From Apodemus sylvaticus (lineage: Eukaryota; Chordata; Mammalia; Rodentia; Muridae): a stretch of 64,000 nt of DNA. This document shows positions 63,620 to 64,000 of the stretch, piece by piece. A model generated the notes under the pieces. That model was not told the origin of the DNA and ran no database searches. It saw only the letters and a list, made by a program, of their open reading frames with translations. The number at the start of each line of letters is the position of its first letter. Positions within the stretch are counted from its first letter, which is position 1. The stretch is taken from assembly GCF_947179515.1 (NCBI RefSeq), contig NC_067481.1, positions 21,096,593 to 21,160,592 of the forward strand, read 5' to 3'. The position numbers were made by a program, and so were the translations under genes.

Positions 63620-63768
63620 TAAGTCCTATAAGGACAACATTTAATTGAGGCTGGTTTACAGGGTCAGAGGTTCAGTTCATTATCATCAAGGCAGGAACAT
63701 GGCAGCATCCAGGCAGGCATGGTGCAGGAGGAGCTGAGAGTTCTGTATCTTCATCTGAAGCCATACCC
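63620..63768 (-). mobile_element. MaLR-type LTR, partial
   Basis: Complement of the 45010 family: 'aggacaacatttaattgagg', 'gttcagttcattatcatcaa' and 'gagagttctgtatcttcatc'. Truncated where a B3 begins. Confidence 0.75.
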
Positions 63769-63771
63769 ACT

Positions 63772-63850
63772 TTATGTGGGTCCCTGGGATCAAACTCGGG
63801 GTGACAGACTTGGCAGTAAGCTCCTTTACCTGCTGATCGAGTTCGCTCAG
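63772..63850 (-). repeat. B3 SINE fragment
   Basis: 'tgggtccctgggatcaaact', 'cttggcagtaagctccttta' and 'cgagttcgctcagc'. Confidence 0.7.
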
Positions 63851-63931
63851 CAAGCCCAAGAACCTTCTACACAAGTACTGTGTGATAAAGGTCCTTATCT
63901 ATCCTATGAAAGAACAGACTCTTGTCTTAAA

Positions 63932-64000
63932 ACACCAGCCCGAAGTAGTAGCTCACATGCTACCCAATGCTTAGGCACTACGAAGCCTAAGGCAAGAGGA
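63932..64000 (+). repeat. B1 SINE (old), cut by window end
   Basis: 'gaagtagtagctcacatgct' and 'caatgcttaggcactac' with 'ggcaagagga' at the last bases; it continues outside. Confidence 0.55.

Overview
The window reads as rodent, almost certainly mouse (Mus), nuclear DNA. It is dense in B1, B2, B3, B4, ID and ID-B1 SINEs, and the youngest B1 copies carry the mouse-type body (a 'tttctgagttcgaggcc' core). Also present are an Lx-type L1 3' end, rodent MaLR-type LTRs, a gammaretrovirus-like provirus remnant and many CA/TG/GA microsatellites. Young ID elements, which would point to rat, are scarce.

I find no intact protein-coding gene, rRNA, tRNA gene or CRISPR array. Open frames up to 193 aa occur, but the long ones fall in microsatellites, antisense SINEs or unremarkable single-copy sequence, and none shows a recognisable domain. 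The only protein-derived sequences I recognise are dead: an Rpl36a-type processed ribosomal pseudogene (about 10.64-10.99 kb, + strand) and gag/pro/pol/env remnants of an endogenous retrovirus on the minus strand (about 11.05-15.3 kb). The window is therefore intergenic or deep-intronic.

Layout. 0-5.3 kb: single-copy sequence with scattered SINEs and a MIR. 5.9-9.5 kb: an old L1 on the minus strand, split by B1, B2 and LTR insertions. 10-15.3 kb: MaLR-type LTR, Rpl36a pseudogene, then the provirus, which has lost reverse transcriptase, most of env and the 3' LTR but keeps a tRNA-Gly-like primer site and one LTR. 15.7-18.2 kb: two solo LTRs of one family. 18.2-31 kb: SINEs, a Tigger remnant, two inverted copies of an RMER1-like repeat and microsatellites. 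31-45 kb: SINE clusters, an L1 3' end inside a B4, a third solo LTR, and an LTR with a 15-bp tandem repeat. 45-58 kb: a MER5-like relic, single-copy blocks, the fourth solo LTR, more MaLR-type LTRs, and a B2 pair that shares 3' flanking sequence. 58-61 kb: a nest of two B2s in one LTR in another LTR. 61-64 kb: mostly single-copy, GC-richer sequence with a strong CTCF-type motif.

The best-supported structural results are four same-family, same-orientation solo LTRs each flanked by a perfect 5-bp duplication, several nested insertions dated by target duplications, three SINEs with a duplicated pol III promoter box, and the B2 pair with a shared 60-bp 3' flank. No novel coding system is visible. 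Repeat subfamily names were assigned by eye and those marked uncertain need a RepeatMasker run.
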